From Palauibacter sp022826685 (GTDB taxonomy: Bacteria > Gemmatimonadota > Gemmatimonadetes > Palauibacterales > Palauibacteraceae): a stretch of 64,000 nucleotides of DNA. Positions 1 to 9,714 of this stretch are shown piece after piece. Location: NCBI RefSeq assembly GCF_965221685.1, contig NZ_OZ244907.1; one strand, written 5' to 3'. A program made the position numbers and the translations under genes. The notes under the pieces were generated by a model. That model ran no database searches. It saw only the letters and a list, made by a program, of their open reading frames with translations, and had not been told where the DNA came from. Position 1 is the first letter of the stretch. The number at the start of each line of letters is the position of its first letter.

Positions 1-40
1 CGCGCGGCGAGGGCTCAAGCGTAGCCGACAGGCGCTTCGG

Positions 41-571
41 TCAGGCGGCCAGGATGTCGCGGATGATCGCTTCGTGATGGCGGTGGTGGAGGTGGAGGAA
101 GCGTAGCCATTCGGCCGGGGTGAAATGGCCCAGCACGTGGTGGGGCTGCGTGTGCCGGCACGCATCCAGTTCCGCCGCCTGCAAGGCGAGACGAGCCCCC
201 AACCCGCGTAATTCCCGGAACCCGTCCTGCAGGTCGGCCCGTTCAAGGCCCGCCGGCCGCGTGAACTCCGGGGCGGGGCCCCGGCCGCGCGGAATGGAGC
301 CGTAGGCGAGGAGCGACACGCCGATCTCGTGGGGAAGGTGCGCCCGGGCCTCCGGGTTTGGGCGGGACAGCGCGTCGACGACCCAGACCAGCACGTGCCG
401 GTCGGCGAGGAACAGGTGTTCGAGGTGGTCCCGGACGCTCCACGCCGAGACGCCGAGCGTGACGGTGTCCAACCGCGCAGGGTCCGCCGCGTGCGCGAGG
501 CAGCGGTCGAGACCCGCGCGGACCCCGGCAAGGGAGTCCTCGGTGCTGTAGGGATCCGAAAGACGATTCAC
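41..571 (-). CDS. DinB-like four-helix protein
   Basis: This 176-residue protein has the DinB/DUF1569 pattern: an N-terminal helix with WSVRDHLEHL and a C-terminal histidine-rich helix (HLHHRHH), which would supply the metal-binding histidines of the four-helix bundle. Family members are putative metal-dependent hydrolases or thiol-dependent transferases; no substrate can be read here. The open frame continues much further upstream but only in the shadow of the preceding gene. I chose the GTG at 571 because it lies just downstream of that gene's stop (601) and begins the conserved part. It is the last gene of a minus-strand run. Confidence 0.75.
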   Translation of the reverse strand: MNRLSDPYSTEDSLAGVRAGLDRCLAHAADPARLDTVTLGVSAWSVRDHLEHLFLADRHVLVWVVDALSRPNPEARAHLPHEIGVSLLAYGSIPRGRGPAPEFTRPAGLERADLQDGFRELRGLGARLALQAAELDACRHTQPHHVLGHFTPAEWLRFLHLHHRHHEAIIRDILAA

Positions 572-600
572 GCTGCTGCTGCGGACCGCGATCCTGCCGC

Positions 601-3156
601 CTACCAGTCCATGGAGAGGTTGAGCATCAGGCTGTTCGCCGGATCCGGACCGGCGCCGTAGGCGTTCCGGCCGGCTTCGACGTTCAGCCAGAGGCCCGAA
701 CCGACGTTGAGACGTCCGCCCAGGTGGTAGCCATGGAGGCTCTGCCCCGATGTTTCGAGTGGCATCAGTGCTACCGGACCCTGGAAGTGGCCTCCACCGA
801 ACTGTCCCGGACCCGGCTGTTCGGACAGCACCAGTCTCGCGTACGGCGTGAAGACGCCTCGGCCCGCCAGCGCGTCGATCCCGTATCCGACCTCCGCATC
901 GACCCTCCGGCTGCCGTAACCGTAACCGTACCCGTTCGGCGTCAGCCCGGTCGCCCCCTGCGCCCACAGCCGCGCCAGGCCGCTCGCCGTCGATCCCCAC
1001 GAGGGGCTCACGCCGAGCGACAACCCCCGGCTTCCGCCCTGCGGGTTGAGGGTGAGGGATCCTCCGAGCCCCCACTCGTCGTAGTCGCTCTGTTCGTGGG
1101 CCACGAGCTTGCGGCCGTGCACGGAGATCGTGAGACCCCGCTCCAGATCGAGGAAGGTCAGGGCACCGCCCAGTTCCATGCCGAACCCGGTCTCCACGTC
1201 GCCCCCGTCGCGGCGCATGCCGACGCGAAGCTGCGGCTGGACCACCTCTCCTCCGGTGAGCGTGTATCCCGTCGAGGTTTCGAGCATCAGCCGCAGGCGA
1301 CTCACATCGGCGGTGAGTTCGCTCCGTCCCTCGACTTCCTCCGAGTTCATCTGCGCCACGAAGCCGTCCGACCGTAGCGCGAGCGTGAAGTCGCGCGGAT
1401 CGCCGGTCCCCACAAGCTCTCCGCGCGCCCCCAAGCCGACCATGCGCATTGAAATGTCGCTCGAGGGATCCTCCTCGCCGCCGCCCGAGAGGTCCAGTCG
1501 GCCGAACCCGTACCCGAGCACGCCCCAGAGCGAGAGCCGTTCGTTGAGCGCGAGCCGCGCGTACGGGAAGGCGCTCGTCAGCGATGTCGTCACGTCGCCG
1601 ACGTCATCTTCTCCGGCCCGTCCCAGTTCGAAGCCGCCCGATCCCATGCTGTGCGACAGGGCGAGCCCCGCGAGGACCGATCCGAACCGGTAGTCGGCCC
1701 CCAAGGCGGCCGTGACGACTTCGCCGTCGTGGAATCCGCCGTCACCGCCGCTGGAGAACCGCATCATCTCGCCGGCGCCCCACAGCGAGTAGTTGCCTCC
1801 GCCCCCCGCGTCCTGCCCGGGGGAAAGCTGGAAGGATGTCCCGCCCACGAGGCCGCCGACGGATGCGGGCAGGAATGCGGTGGGCGCCACGCGGCCGGCG
1901 CCGGCGGAGCCTGAACTCCCCCGGCCCAGCCCTGCGAAGCCGCCGAACAATCCGCCCTGAGCGTTCAGCGCTGCGAGATCGATCGTGCGCCCGCCGACCG
2001 TGACGTGGTCGGATCCCCGGTGCGAAGGCGAGACCCGATTGCCGATCATCTCCATCGCCTGACTCGCCACCGACCGGCCGAACCGGTCGAGCCAGTCCGC
2101 CGCCGCCATCTCCGCCTCGGCGGTCGAGAAGTTCCGGTAGAACCCGGCGCCGACGATGAACTCGACCCCCTGGAAGACGGGCAGGTCGCTCCGCAGCGAG
2201 ACGGCGTAGCTCACCTTGGGGGTTCCGGTGTCCTCATCCCCCTGAACCGTCGGATCGTCCCAGAAGTACTCGACGAACCCCCCGCCCCCCTGGGCGACGG
2301 CGATGACTTCCCTGACGAAGGGTCTCCCCTGGAGGTCCGTGTTGTCGATCACCGTGCGACCTTCACGCCAGGGGTCGGCGCCGTGGAAGATGACATACCC
2401 TTCGGGAGTGAAGATGAAGAGATAGATGGGGCCGGACTTGAAGTGTCCGCCCTCTTCCCTCAGCACGCCCTTCCATTCGTTCGCGCGCTCGAACCCGACC
2501 TGCCCGATGAGGTCCCGCAGCCAGACGACCGACCCGTCCACGAACTGCTGGAGGGTCTCCCTGTCGACCACGTCGGCGGCGGAGACTTCGGGAAGCGGAA
2601 CGGGAGGCAGCGGCTGCCCGGCGCCGGACAGATCCTGGTAGTACCCCCCCACCACGACCAGATCCACTCCGGCCACCGGGGAGGAGTGCTGGAGTGCGTA
2701 GCTGTCCTTGCAGCGGGGGTCGTTCGGGTCGAAAGGATCATCCCAACACCACTCCACGAACCCGCCGCCCGCCGCCCCGGCGGCGAGGATTTGCTGGACG
2801 ACAGGGTTCCCGTTGTCGTCCTGCACGCCCTGCACGTTGACTCCGTCCAGATTGGGGTCTTCGCCGTGGATGAACACCTGACCGTTGGTGGTCAGGAAAA
2901 TCAGGTACATGTTCCCGACGTTGTAGTCCCCGCCCTCCGTCCTCACCGCCTGGATGAGTTGGGATCCCTGGTTGATGTCGGTGATGGCGGCGGCGACGGA
3001 CGCCGCGTAGGTCACGAACCCTTTCAGGGTCTCGCGGTCCACCACCTCACCGGCGGTGACCTTGGGCACCTGTGCGTTGACGGCGGGCGCCTGGAGTGCG
3101 GCGGTGGTCAGACCGAGTAGCGCAAATAGCAGCGTGGGGGCGCTGGTGGCTCGCAT
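601..3156 (-). CDS. Tandem Cache domains fused to an outer-membrane beta-barrel
   Basis: An 851-residue exported protein. A signal peptide (residues 1-29, ending VNA) is followed by two Cache-like ligand-binding domains (about 33-190 and 198-370). Each starts with VDRETL..FV and carries the GGGFVE(W/Y).WD(D)P signature and a K.SYA strand. A Gly/Ser-rich linker (about 400-440) leads to a roughly 400-residue autotransporter-type barrel ending NLSMDW, with the terminal aromatic residue typical of outer-membrane proteins. Cache domains usually sense small molecules in front of kinases or chemoreceptors; here no cytoplasmic output domain exists, so ligand capture at the cell surface is an inference. 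A paralogous single-Cache lipoprotein lies at 48651-49178. Confidence 0.75.
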   Translation of the reverse strand: MRATSAPTLLFALLGLTTAALQAPAVNAQVPKVTAGEVVDRETLKGFVTYAASVAAAITDINQGSQLIQAVRTEGGDYNVGNMYLIFLTTNGQVFIHGEDPNLDGVNVQGVQDDNGNPVVQQILAAGAAGGGFVEWCWDDPFDPNDPRCKDSYALQHSSPVAGVDLVVVGGYYQDLSGAGQPLPPVPLPEVSAADVVDRETLQQFVDGSVVWLRDLIGQVGFERANEWKGVLREEGGHFKSGPIYLFIFTPEGYVIFHGADPWREGRTVIDNTDLQGRPFVREVIAVAQGGGGFVEYFWDDPTVQGDEDTGTPKVSYAVSLRSDLPVFQGVEFIVGAGFYRNFSTAEAEMAAADWLDRFGRSVASQAMEMIGNRVSPSHRGSDHVTVGGRTIDLAALNAQGGLFGGFAGLGRGSSGSAGAGRVAPTAFLPASVGGLVGGTSFQLSPGQDAGGGGNYSLWGAGEMMRFSSGGDGGFHDGEVVTAALGADYRFGSVLAGLALSHSMGSGGFELGRAGEDDVGDVTTSLTSAFPYARLALNERLSLWGVLGYGFGRLDLSGGGEEDPSSDISMRMVGLGARGELVGTGDPRDFTLALRSDGFVAQMNSEEVEGRSELTADVSRLRLMLETSTGYTLTGGEVVQPQLRVGMRRDGGDVETGFGMELGGALTFLDLERGLTISVHGRKLVAHEQSDYDEWGLGGSLTLNPQGGSRGLSLGVSPSWGSTASGLARLWAQGATGLTPNGYGYGYGSRRVDAEVGYGIDALAGRGVFTPYARLVLSEQPGPGQFGGGHFQGPVALMPLETSGQSLHGYHLGGRLNVGSGLWLNVEAGRNAYGAGPDPANSLMLNLSMDW

Positions 3157-3220
3157 GGCATCTTTCCTCGGCTCCGGAAAACGGACTCCGGCGGGCTGTC
3201 GGAGCGAGTCGCGCCTGGCG

Positions 3221-3709
3221 TCAGGGGTCGAGGTCGACCTCGATCTCCACGGCGTCCATGTCGTCAGTCGCGAGTTCGTCCTCGCCCGTAGGCATGCCGT
3301 TAATCTTGAACATGTACGTGACGACGTCCAGATACTGCTCCACGGGCATCCCGCCCGGATTGTCCTCCGGCATCGTGGCCACGATCTCGTCCACGAGGTC
3401 CTTCACCGAGGCGCCGACCCAGGACTGGATGAACGGTCCCCCGAAGTCCTCCTCGAAGTGGCATTCGGCGCAGATGGTCCAGAAGACGTCTTCGCCCCTC
3501 GTGGCCTGTTCCTCGCTGAACACGCCCTGGGTGGTGTTGAGCGTCGCCGCTGCCTCCTCGGCCTCACCGTCCTCGCCACCCTCCTCCTGACCCGCCAGGC
3601 TCGAGGCGCCGAGGATGACCGCGACCGCCGTCACCCAGACCGACGCGCGAATCCCTCTCCACGGGACGGCGTTCCGAAGGCGGTTCGAGATGTCGTTCGA
3701 TATGTGCAT
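3221..3709 (-). CDS. Exported c-type cytochrome
   Basis: A 162-residue protein with an N-terminal hydrophobic export segment (about residues 22-40) and one haem-binding CAECH motif near residue 80. MPEDNPGGMP downstream probably holds the axial methionine. The fold matches class I cytochrome c, and the acidic spacer after the signal and acidic C-terminus are family-variable. It sits between the M14 peptidase and the Cache/barrel gene on the same strand with about 65-96 bp gaps. It likely carries electrons in the periplasm; no dedicated oxidase or dehydrogenase is adjacent, so its partner is unknown. Confidence 0.85.
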   Translation of the reverse strand: MHISNDISNRLRNAVPWRGIRASVWVTAVAVILGASSLAGQEEGGEDGEAEEAAATLNTTQGVFSEEQATRGEDVFWTICAECHFEEDFGGPFIQSWVGASVKDLVDEIVATMPEDNPGGMPVEQYLDVVTYMFKINGMPTGEDELATDDMDAVEIEVDLDP

Positions 3710-3805
3710 CGGGTTTCCTCTGCGTTGAACGGGTCCGGGAACGCCCCAACCTGAATTCCGAAGCCGGGGCGGAGCAAGTATGCGACACTACACAGGTACG
3801 CGCCC

Positions 3806-6800
3806 CTACGAGCCTCCGCCGTCCGTGGTGACGGCCTCCCCCTCTTCCGATTCGTCGTCGTCCTCGGGCGGCCGGGGGCGGTTCATGCGCAGCGACACGC
3901 CGCCGAAGAAGGAAGAACCGGAGCGTTTCACTTCGTGCTCTCCCTCGTGCAGGTAGTCGAGCAGCGCCTCGTTCCACGAGAGTCCTGCCTTCGCGACCAA
4001 CTCCATCCACGGGCCGTACGCCGTCTCATCGGGAGCTTCCGTCGTGCCGGACCAGATCGTGATGCGGGAATCGAAGCCGAACCGGGACTCGCCGCTCGAT
4101 CCCTTGAGCGGCATCTCGATGAGCACGCTGTCCGTCATCGGGAGGCGAAACACGTCCGGGTCGTATGCGGCACCGTAGCGGCGATAGCGTTCATAGGTGC
4201 GCTGGTTCATCTCGAACACGTCGCGGTTGGAGTTGATCCCGCGCGTGATGTAGTCGCGGATCTCGAACGCCGCGTCCCGGTGCCGGGGATAGTCGGGGCT
4301 GTCGACGTACCCGAACCCCGGCATGAACCAGCCCTTGTTGAAGCCCCAGTTGCGCTCGGTCACGCGACCGCGCCGCACGAGTCCGGAGAATTCGCTGAAC
4401 AGCTGCACGACCTGGTGGGAGGGATACCCGTGCGGATTCAGGAAGATGTCGGGCAGCCAGCGGCCCCACAGCCGGTTTCGAACGGGCGCCTCGGGATAGA
4501 TGGGGTGGTCATCGCGGGACCCCGTCATCACGTCGATTCCCAGCGACGCCAGGTAGCCGGCGTGCAGTATGAAGTCCGGCGTGATCCGGTACAGGTCGTA
4601 CGCGAGCTGGGCGCCGTCGGGGTTCGTGAACGGGTGGATGATGACGTTCACGTCGTCGAGCTTCGCCCGCTGTGCGGGGTCCGTGAGGAGGAGTTCCGCG
4701 TGCCGGAGGACGTGACTGGTCGAGGAGACCTCGTTCGCGTGCTGCCGCGCGGAGTAGATGACCGTGGGCTTGAAGGTCGTCGCCTTCACGCGCGACCAGT
4801 GTGAAGCCGCGATCGGGGGCATGAGATCCGCCGCCCAGATGTCCCTGCCGAGGTAGGACTCGCCCGCCTTGTACATCGTCACTTCCTCGAAGGCCTCCGC
4901 CATCCTGGCCAGGATTCTGTGGCCTTCGGGCGGCGGCATGGGCGTCTCCCACTGGACCAGGCGTTCGCCCCCGTAGCTCCAGTCTTCGGGCAGGAGGCTG
5001 CGCCAGTCGGGTGCCGGCGGCGGCGTGCCGTTCGCCGCGAGTCGGGCGGTCCGGCGGGACTCCGGGTCCTGTTCGTGCGTCCATTCGGCCCAGACTTCGA
5101 GGGAACCGAGGCCGGCCCAGGCCAGCGAGGAGGCGTAGAGGCCGCCCGCGCGCAGCGCCTCGATCTCGCGTACCGTGGCCTCGACCTGCTCGGCGGAGAC
5201 CATGCTCCGGTCGACCTGCCGCGGCGAGGCGTAGTTGAGCAGGCTGTCGCGCATGTCGGCGTCCGTGTCGACGCGGACGCGCAGCCCGAGGTGTGCGATC
5301 CCGGGCTCGCCCGCGCGCACCACGGCGAGCCGCGCGGAAGGCCGTTCGAGACCGGTTTTCGGGATGTCGAGCCGCATCGTGTCCGCCGCGCCCGCCGCAT
5401 CCTCGAAGGCGACGACGACCGCGGGCCGGGACACGGCGAACCCCGTGAAGCTCAGGCGGAGTTCCGCCGGTCGGCCGTCGCCGCGCGGCCGCATGATCGG
5501 GAGGATGCGCCCGGGGAAGGTCAGCCCCTGCCCGCGCGAGTTCCGGCCGAGGACGTCGAAGAACTCGATCGTCCCGAAGTAGATCTCCTCGTGGAGGGCG
5601 TCCATCGGCGCGTGAATCTCGTTGTCGATCTCGAGCCGGTAGTTGGGCTCGCTCATCTCGAGTTCGACCGTCAGTTCGCCGAAATAGGGCGCGTCCGCGT
5701 TCCCGCCGTCGGGGATCCCGTCGTGCCGGTCCATCACGTAGTCGTAGATCGCCGGGAGGACGACGCTCTGGTAATGGTCCCAGAAGGCCTCGGGGTCGGT
5801 GACGATGCGTTCGTCGGCGAGCGTGCGGTCTCCCGCCGCCGCGTGGATCCAGCCCGTCGTCACCCGGACGTGCTCGTAATCCCGGAAGCGGTCGAAGTAC
5901 GGACGCATCACGCGGCGGGGCTCGAAATCGCCGGACAGGATCTCGTCGCCGCTCGAGTCCGTGACCGTCACCTCGTAGGTCGGTCCGTCGGTCGTCTGCT
6001 CGAAGCGGATCTTCTCCAGTTCGAGCCCGAGGTCGCGGGCCAAGACCTCATCGATGGGGAAGATCTCGTGCAGCCAGCGGACGGGGGTGTGAATCGCCTG
6101 CTGGGGCCAGTCCGCCGGCGGATCGTTGCGGCGGAAGCGGATGACGATCTCTCCGATCTCACCGGGGTCGCGGCCCGCGAGTTGCGGCAGGATCACCTCT
6201 TCGAGCCAGGAATAGCCCTGCTTGAAGGCGGAGAGGACGCGGACCTCGACGGCGTCGGCCGGCGCTCCCGCTTCGATGAGGGCGTTCCGGGCCTCCTCCT
6301 CCAGTTGCCGGCGGATTTCCGGCGGCTCGCTCAGGCGGGCCTCCACCCGGATCGGCGCGGCGGACCCGGCGGATGAAGCCGCCGGCAGCACCCGGTCGCG
6401 GAACAGCTCCCGGAAGCGGTCGACTTCCGACGGCAGGGCGAGCGTGTCGGCGAAGATCGTGGCCGCGCGCTGGACATCGCGGTCGTCGATCGTGACGTCG
6501 ACGGCGGCCGCGTCGGAGATGCCCAGCGCTTCCGCCGCCCGCGCCCGCACGTACGCGTCGAGGCCGGGGTCCGCCTTCTCCACGGACATCAGCACGTCCG
6601 CGCGGGCGATCTGCCGGTCCGCGAGCTTGTCGGCGATGCGGCCGAGCTTGTAGAGGCCGGTCGCCGCCTGGCCCACGGGCGAGTGGCCGGACAGCGCATC
6701 CCACAGGCCGCGCTCGACGTCGTCGACGGTCGGGCGGTCGTCGCCGCGCTCCTCGAGGTGCGGGAAGGTCCGGGCCAGCTGATCGAGCGCGCGCTCGGCC

Positions 6801-8146
6801 CCGGCGGCGTCCGCGCCGGAGACGACGAGGGCCGGTTTGGACCCGAAGGCCGCGGGGACCACCTGGATGAGCCCTTCGCCGGGGGCGAGCGAACCCGTAT
6901 CGATCTTCGCGCTGTCGGCGAGCTGCCGGGTCAGGACGTTGTCCACCCCGGCCAGGACCAGCGTGGGCCGGGCGGCGGCCGATTCGATCGACGAAGCCGG
7001 GACAACGAGCGGCACGGTGATCCCGGTCGATTCGAGTCCGAGCCGCCCGGCCAGATCGGGCAGGCCGTCGATGCCTCCCTCGCCGGGCGCGAGCATGGCG
7101 TCCACGCGGTTCGGGAGCACCCCGCCGCCGAGCAGCCCGTCGGAGGTATAGAGGTTGGAGAGGTCCATGTCGTCCTTGCCGCCGCTGCCCGGTCGGCCGG
7201 CGACGGGCCCCGGCGCATCGGGCGCCGCGCGCCCGGCGATCCGGATCGTCGGGCCGCCCGCCAGCCGCGCCTCCACCGATTCGAGCCCCGGGTAGGCCAG
7301 ACGCGTCCGGGGCGTCTCCTCGTCCGTCGATTCGTCTCCGGCCTCGGTCTCCGTCCCTTCCGGCTCGCCGGGGTCGGCGTCCGCGTCGCCCGTCGCGAGT
7401 CCGCGGAGGAGTTCCGCGGCGGCGCTCAGGTTCGCCTCATCCACCTCGATCTCGGCGATCACGCGTCCCACGCCCGCCTGTCCGGCTCTCACTCTCGCCT
7501 GGGTCAGGCGCACGGTCGCGTCCGCCACGCCCCCGGCCTCCAGCGCCTCGGCGAGATCGTCCCGGACGCGGCTCAGCTCCGCCGTCGAAAGCGTTCGCGT
7601 ATGCGGCAGGACTCCGGCGAACAGGCGCGCCGCGGCCTGCAGCCCTTCGTCGTCCCCGCCGACCACGAGCACCCACGTGCGCCCGTCCTCCTCGCGCACC
7701 GCCACGGCTCCTTCCCCCGAATCGAGGGAGGCGGGGTCGATGCCCGGCGAACGCAGGCCGGCGCCCTCCAGTCCGCTCCGTCCCACGACGATCCCGACCT
7801 GGTCGCCATCAGGGTCGCGAGACAGCGGCAGGTCCATCGCCATCGTCTCGAACCCCAGCCGGGCGGCGACCTCGGCGCCCGCCGCCTGGACGACCGACGA
7901 GGGGTCGTCCCCGAGGACGAGCGCGGCGTTCACGAGATCGGGCACGCTGTCGCCGTTCGTATCGAGCACGAGCGTCCCCAACTCGAACAGCGTGGCGAGG
8001 TCCGCCGTCTGCTGGGCGGCGAGCCTGCGGGAGGCCGGAGACGCGGCGAACACGACCGCCAACGCAAGAGCGACCGATACGGCTCTCGCGGCCGGAGCAG
8101 GGGTTTGCCGCGGGCTGCCGAACGACTGCGTGCGGGGCTTCATCAT
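3806..8146 (-). CDS. Giant secreted M14-family zinc carboxypeptidase
   Basis: A 1446-residue exported protein, about three times a usual M14 enzyme. A signal peptide (about residues 1-45, ending in an LAAQQ-type site) precedes a large N-terminal region. That region holds repeated alpha/beta modules (VGIVVG.SGLEG ... WVLVVGGDDEGLQAAARLFAG near 90-150, with a related segment near 360-430) that resemble the N-terminal domains of some glycoside hydrolases. The M14 core is C-terminal: HANEVSS near residue 1136 supplies the zinc-binding HxxE, and NPHGYPSH near 1237 the third ligand. The start codon pair ATGATG overlaps the stop of the upstream FAH gene (ATGA), so the two are probably translationally coupled. 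Peptide or murein substrates are possible. Confidence 0.8.
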   Translation of the reverse strand: MMKPRTQSFGSPRQTPAPAARAVSVALALAVVFAASPASRRLAAQQTADLATLFELGTLVLDTNGDSVPDLVNAALVLGDDPSSVVQAAGAEVAARLGFETMAMDLPLSRDPDGDQVGIVVGRSGLEGAGLRSPGIDPASLDSGEGAVAVREEDGRTWVLVVGGDDEGLQAAARLFAGVLPHTRTLSTAELSRVRDDLAEALEAGGVADATVRLTQARVRAGQAGVGRVIAEIEVDEANLSAAAELLRGLATGDADADPGEPEGTETEAGDESTDEETPRTRLAYPGLESVEARLAGGPTIRIAGRAAPDAPGPVAGRPGSGGKDDMDLSNLYTSDGLLGGGVLPNRVDAMLAPGEGGIDGLPDLAGRLGLESTGITVPLVVPASSIESAAARPTLVLAGVDNVLTRQLADSAKIDTGSLAPGEGLIQVVPAAFGSKPALVVSGADAAGAERALDQLARTFPHLEERGDDRPTVDDVERGLWDALSGHSPVGQAATGLYKLGRIADKLADRQIARADVLMSVEKADPGLDAYVRARAAEALGISDAAAVDVTIDDRDVQRAATIFADTLALPSEVDRFRELFRDRVLPAASSAGSAAPIRVEARLSEPPEIRRQLEEEARNALIEAGAPADAVEVRVLSAFKQGYSWLEEVILPQLAGRDPGEIGEIVIRFRRNDPPADWPQQAIHTPVRWLHEIFPIDEVLARDLGLELEKIRFEQTTDGPTYEVTVTDSSGDEILSGDFEPRRVMRPYFDRFRDYEHVRVTTGWIHAAAGDRTLADERIVTDPEAFWDHYQSVVLPAIYDYVMDRHDGIPDGGNADAPYFGELTVELEMSEPNYRLEIDNEIHAPMDALHEEIYFGTIEFFDVLGRNSRGQGLTFPGRILPIMRPRGDGRPAELRLSFTGFAVSRPAVVVAFEDAAGAADTMRLDIPKTGLERPSARLAVVRAGEPGIAHLGLRVRVDTDADMRDSLLNYASPRQVDRSMVSAEQVEATVREIEALRAGGLYASSLAWAGLGSLEVWAEWTHEQDPESRRTARLAANGTPPPAPDWRSLLPEDWSYGGERLVQWETPMPPPEGHRILARMAEAFEEVTMYKAGESYLGRDIWAADLMPPIAASHWSRVKATTFKPTVIYSARQHANEVSSTSHVLRHAELLLTDPAQRAKLDDVNVIIHPFTNPDGAQLAYDLYRITPDFILHAGYLASLGIDVMTGSRDDHPIYPEAPVRNRLWGRWLPDIFLNPHGYPSHQVVQLFSEFSGLVRRGRVTERNWGFNKGWFMPGFGYVDSPDYPRHRDAAFEIRDYITRGINSNRDVFEMNQRTYERYRRYGAAYDPDVFRLPMTDSVLIEMPLKGSSGESRFGFDSRITIWSGTTEAPDETAYGPWMELVAKAGLSWNEALLDYLHEGEHEVKRSGSSFFGGVSLRMNRPRPPEDDDESEEGEAVTTDGGGS

Positions 8147-9000
8147 CTCCCGTCCTTCCGTGATTCGACCTTCACGTCGTTCGCCAGGTTCCCGACGCCC
8201 TCCACCTCCACCTCCACCCGGTCGCCGGGAGAGAGCGTCGACGTCTTCCCGGGGGTCCCCGTATAGATCACGTCGCCGGGAAGCAGCGTGAAGTAGCGGC
8301 TCGCGTAGGCGATGATCTCGGGGATGGAGAAGATGAGATCGGAGGTGCGCGCGTCCTGTACGACCTCGCCGTTGAGGCGCGTGCGCAGGCGCAGATCGTC
8401 CCACGCCGCGCCGGTCACGATCCGTGGCCCGAGCGGCCCGAACGAGTCGCTGCCCTTGGCCCTGAGCCACTGCAGGTCGTCGCGCTGCCAGGTGCGCTCG
8501 CTCACGTCGTTGCCCGCCGTCACCCCGAAGATGTGGTCGTCAGCCTCTTCCGGACCGATGTGACGCGCCGCCCGGCCGATCACGACGACGACTTCTCCTT
8601 CCGCGTGGACGACTTCCGCGTCCGGGGGAATCTCGATCGCGGCGCCCGGCCCGACGATGGAACTCGGCAGCTTGGCGAACAGGGGCGGTTCCGCGGGCTC
8701 CGGGCGGGTCCCGATCGGGCTGTTGTCGAGGTGGCTCCGGTAGTTCAGGCCCACCGCGATGACCTTCGACGGCGTCGCCGGTGCAAGGAGATGAAGCTCG
8801 TCGAGCGGCATCCGCTTCCCGGTGCGGACCTCCCCGCCGAAAGGAGGCGCCGCCAGTTCCTCCACCATGCTGCCCTCGATGATTCCGTCCGCGAGGACCT
8901 CATCCTCCACGACCCCCCAGCGGGCGTCGCCGTCCCCGGCGGTCGCGGCGTGCGTGTGGTCCGTGGCGTCCGGCGCGAGATAGCGGATGTACGCGGTCAC
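8143..9000 (-). CDS. Fumarylacetoacetate hydrolase-family protein
   Basis: A 285-residue enzyme with the FAH C-terminal domain. GLNYRSH (84-90) and HAEGEVVVVIG (132-142) supply the metal-binding acids, followed by FGVTAGNDVSERTWQ with the conserved aspartate. The family cleaves or hydrates C-C or C-O bonds of 2-oxo acids with Mg2+ or Mn2+; members include fumarylpyruvate hydrolase and 2-hydroxyhepta-2,4-diene-1,7-dioate isomerase, and which activity applies cannot be told. No signal peptide is seen, so it is cytoplasmic. It overlaps the start of the M14 gene by 4 bp and follows the FKBP gene by 34 bp. Confidence 0.9.
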   Translation of the reverse strand: MTAYIRYLAPDATDHTHAATAGDGDARWGVVEDEVLADGIIEGSMVEELAAPPFGGEVRTGKRMPLDELHLLAPATPSKVIAVGLNYRSHLDNSPIGTRPEPAEPPLFAKLPSSIVGPGAAIEIPPDAEVVHAEGEVVVVIGRAARHIGPEEADDHIFGVTAGNDVSERTWQRDDLQWLRAKGSDSFGPLGPRIVTGAAWDDLRLRTRLNGEVVQDARTSDLIFSIPEIIAYASRYFTLLPGDVIYTGTPGKTSTLSPGDRVEVEVEGVGNLANDVKVESRKDGR

Positions 9001-9034
9001 GGCCCCGGCCCGACCGCCCCGGTCCGGATCACGA

Positions 9035-9637
9035 TCAGCCTTCTCCGGTGGGAATGTGCTCCGCGAGTTCGACCTCGAACACGAGCGGCGAGTAGGCCGG
9101 AATCGCGGGAGGCCGTCCCTCGGTTCCGTAGGCGAGATCGTACGGCAGCACGAGCTGGCGGCGCTCGCCCAGGCGCATGCCGGTGACCCCCTCCACCCAG
9201 CCGTCGATGAGGGCGGTCGAGCCGAGGATCATTTCGAGCGGCTCCGGCGGGTTGTGATCGTGGCTCGAGTCCACCTTGCTCCCGTTCGGCAACCAGACCG
9301 TGTAGTGCACATGCATCTCGTCGCCGTAGCCGGCCGGCGGGCCGCTCCCCCCCTGCAACACCTGAATGAAGAGGCCGCTCTCCGTCTCCTCCATCGCATC
9401 GAGATCGACCGCGAGTTCGTCGACGAAGGCGATTTCCCGGAGATCCGTGATCACGCCCTCGGGCGAGCCGGCCATTTCGGGCGAGTCGGCTGTCTCGGCC
9501 ATCGCCGCGGCCTCCTCTGCCGCCTCCGCGCCGTCCGACGCATCCTCTCCCGCGTCCCCCGCGCAAGCGATGGCGAGCGGCGCGAGCAGCAAGCTCGCCG
9601 TGGCCCGAAACCCGTTCGATATCCTGTCACGCTGCAT
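9035..9637 (-). CDS. FKBP-type peptidyl-prolyl isomerase lipoprotein
   Basis: A 200-residue lipoprotein. Residues 1-25 form a signal with lipobox LAIAC (Cys25), followed by an acidic Ala/Glu-rich linker. From about residue 95 a single FKBP domain runs to the end, with YGDEMHVHYTVWLPNG, LIDGWVEGVTGMRLGERRQLVLPYDLAYG and YSPLVFEVEL in the usual order. It would catalyse prolyl cis-trans isomerisation on periplasmic or outer-membrane client proteins. It is the first gene of the minus-strand run FKBP, FAH, M14. Confidence 0.92.
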   Translation of the reverse strand: MQRDRISNGFRATASLLLAPLAIACAGDAGEDASDGAEAAEEAAAMAETADSPEMAGSPEGVITDLREIAFVDELAVDLDAMEETESGLFIQVLQGGSGPPAGYGDEMHVHYTVWLPNGSKVDSSHDHNPPEPLEMILGSTALIDGWVEGVTGMRLGERRQLVLPYDLAYGTEGRPPAIPAYSPLVFEVELAEHIPTGEG

Positions 9638-9714
9638 GGAAAGCCTCCGAGTGTGGAAAGTGGCGAATCGCCCGAATGTAGCGGCGTTTCAACGCGGGTT
9701 GCTAGTATCGAGAG

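Noticed and set aside
2005..3120. 371-codon plus-strand frame opposite the Cache/barrel gene
   Set aside because: High GC leaves many long antisense frames; the translation is Pro/Arg/Asp-rich with no domain, while the minus strand encodes clear Cache motifs.
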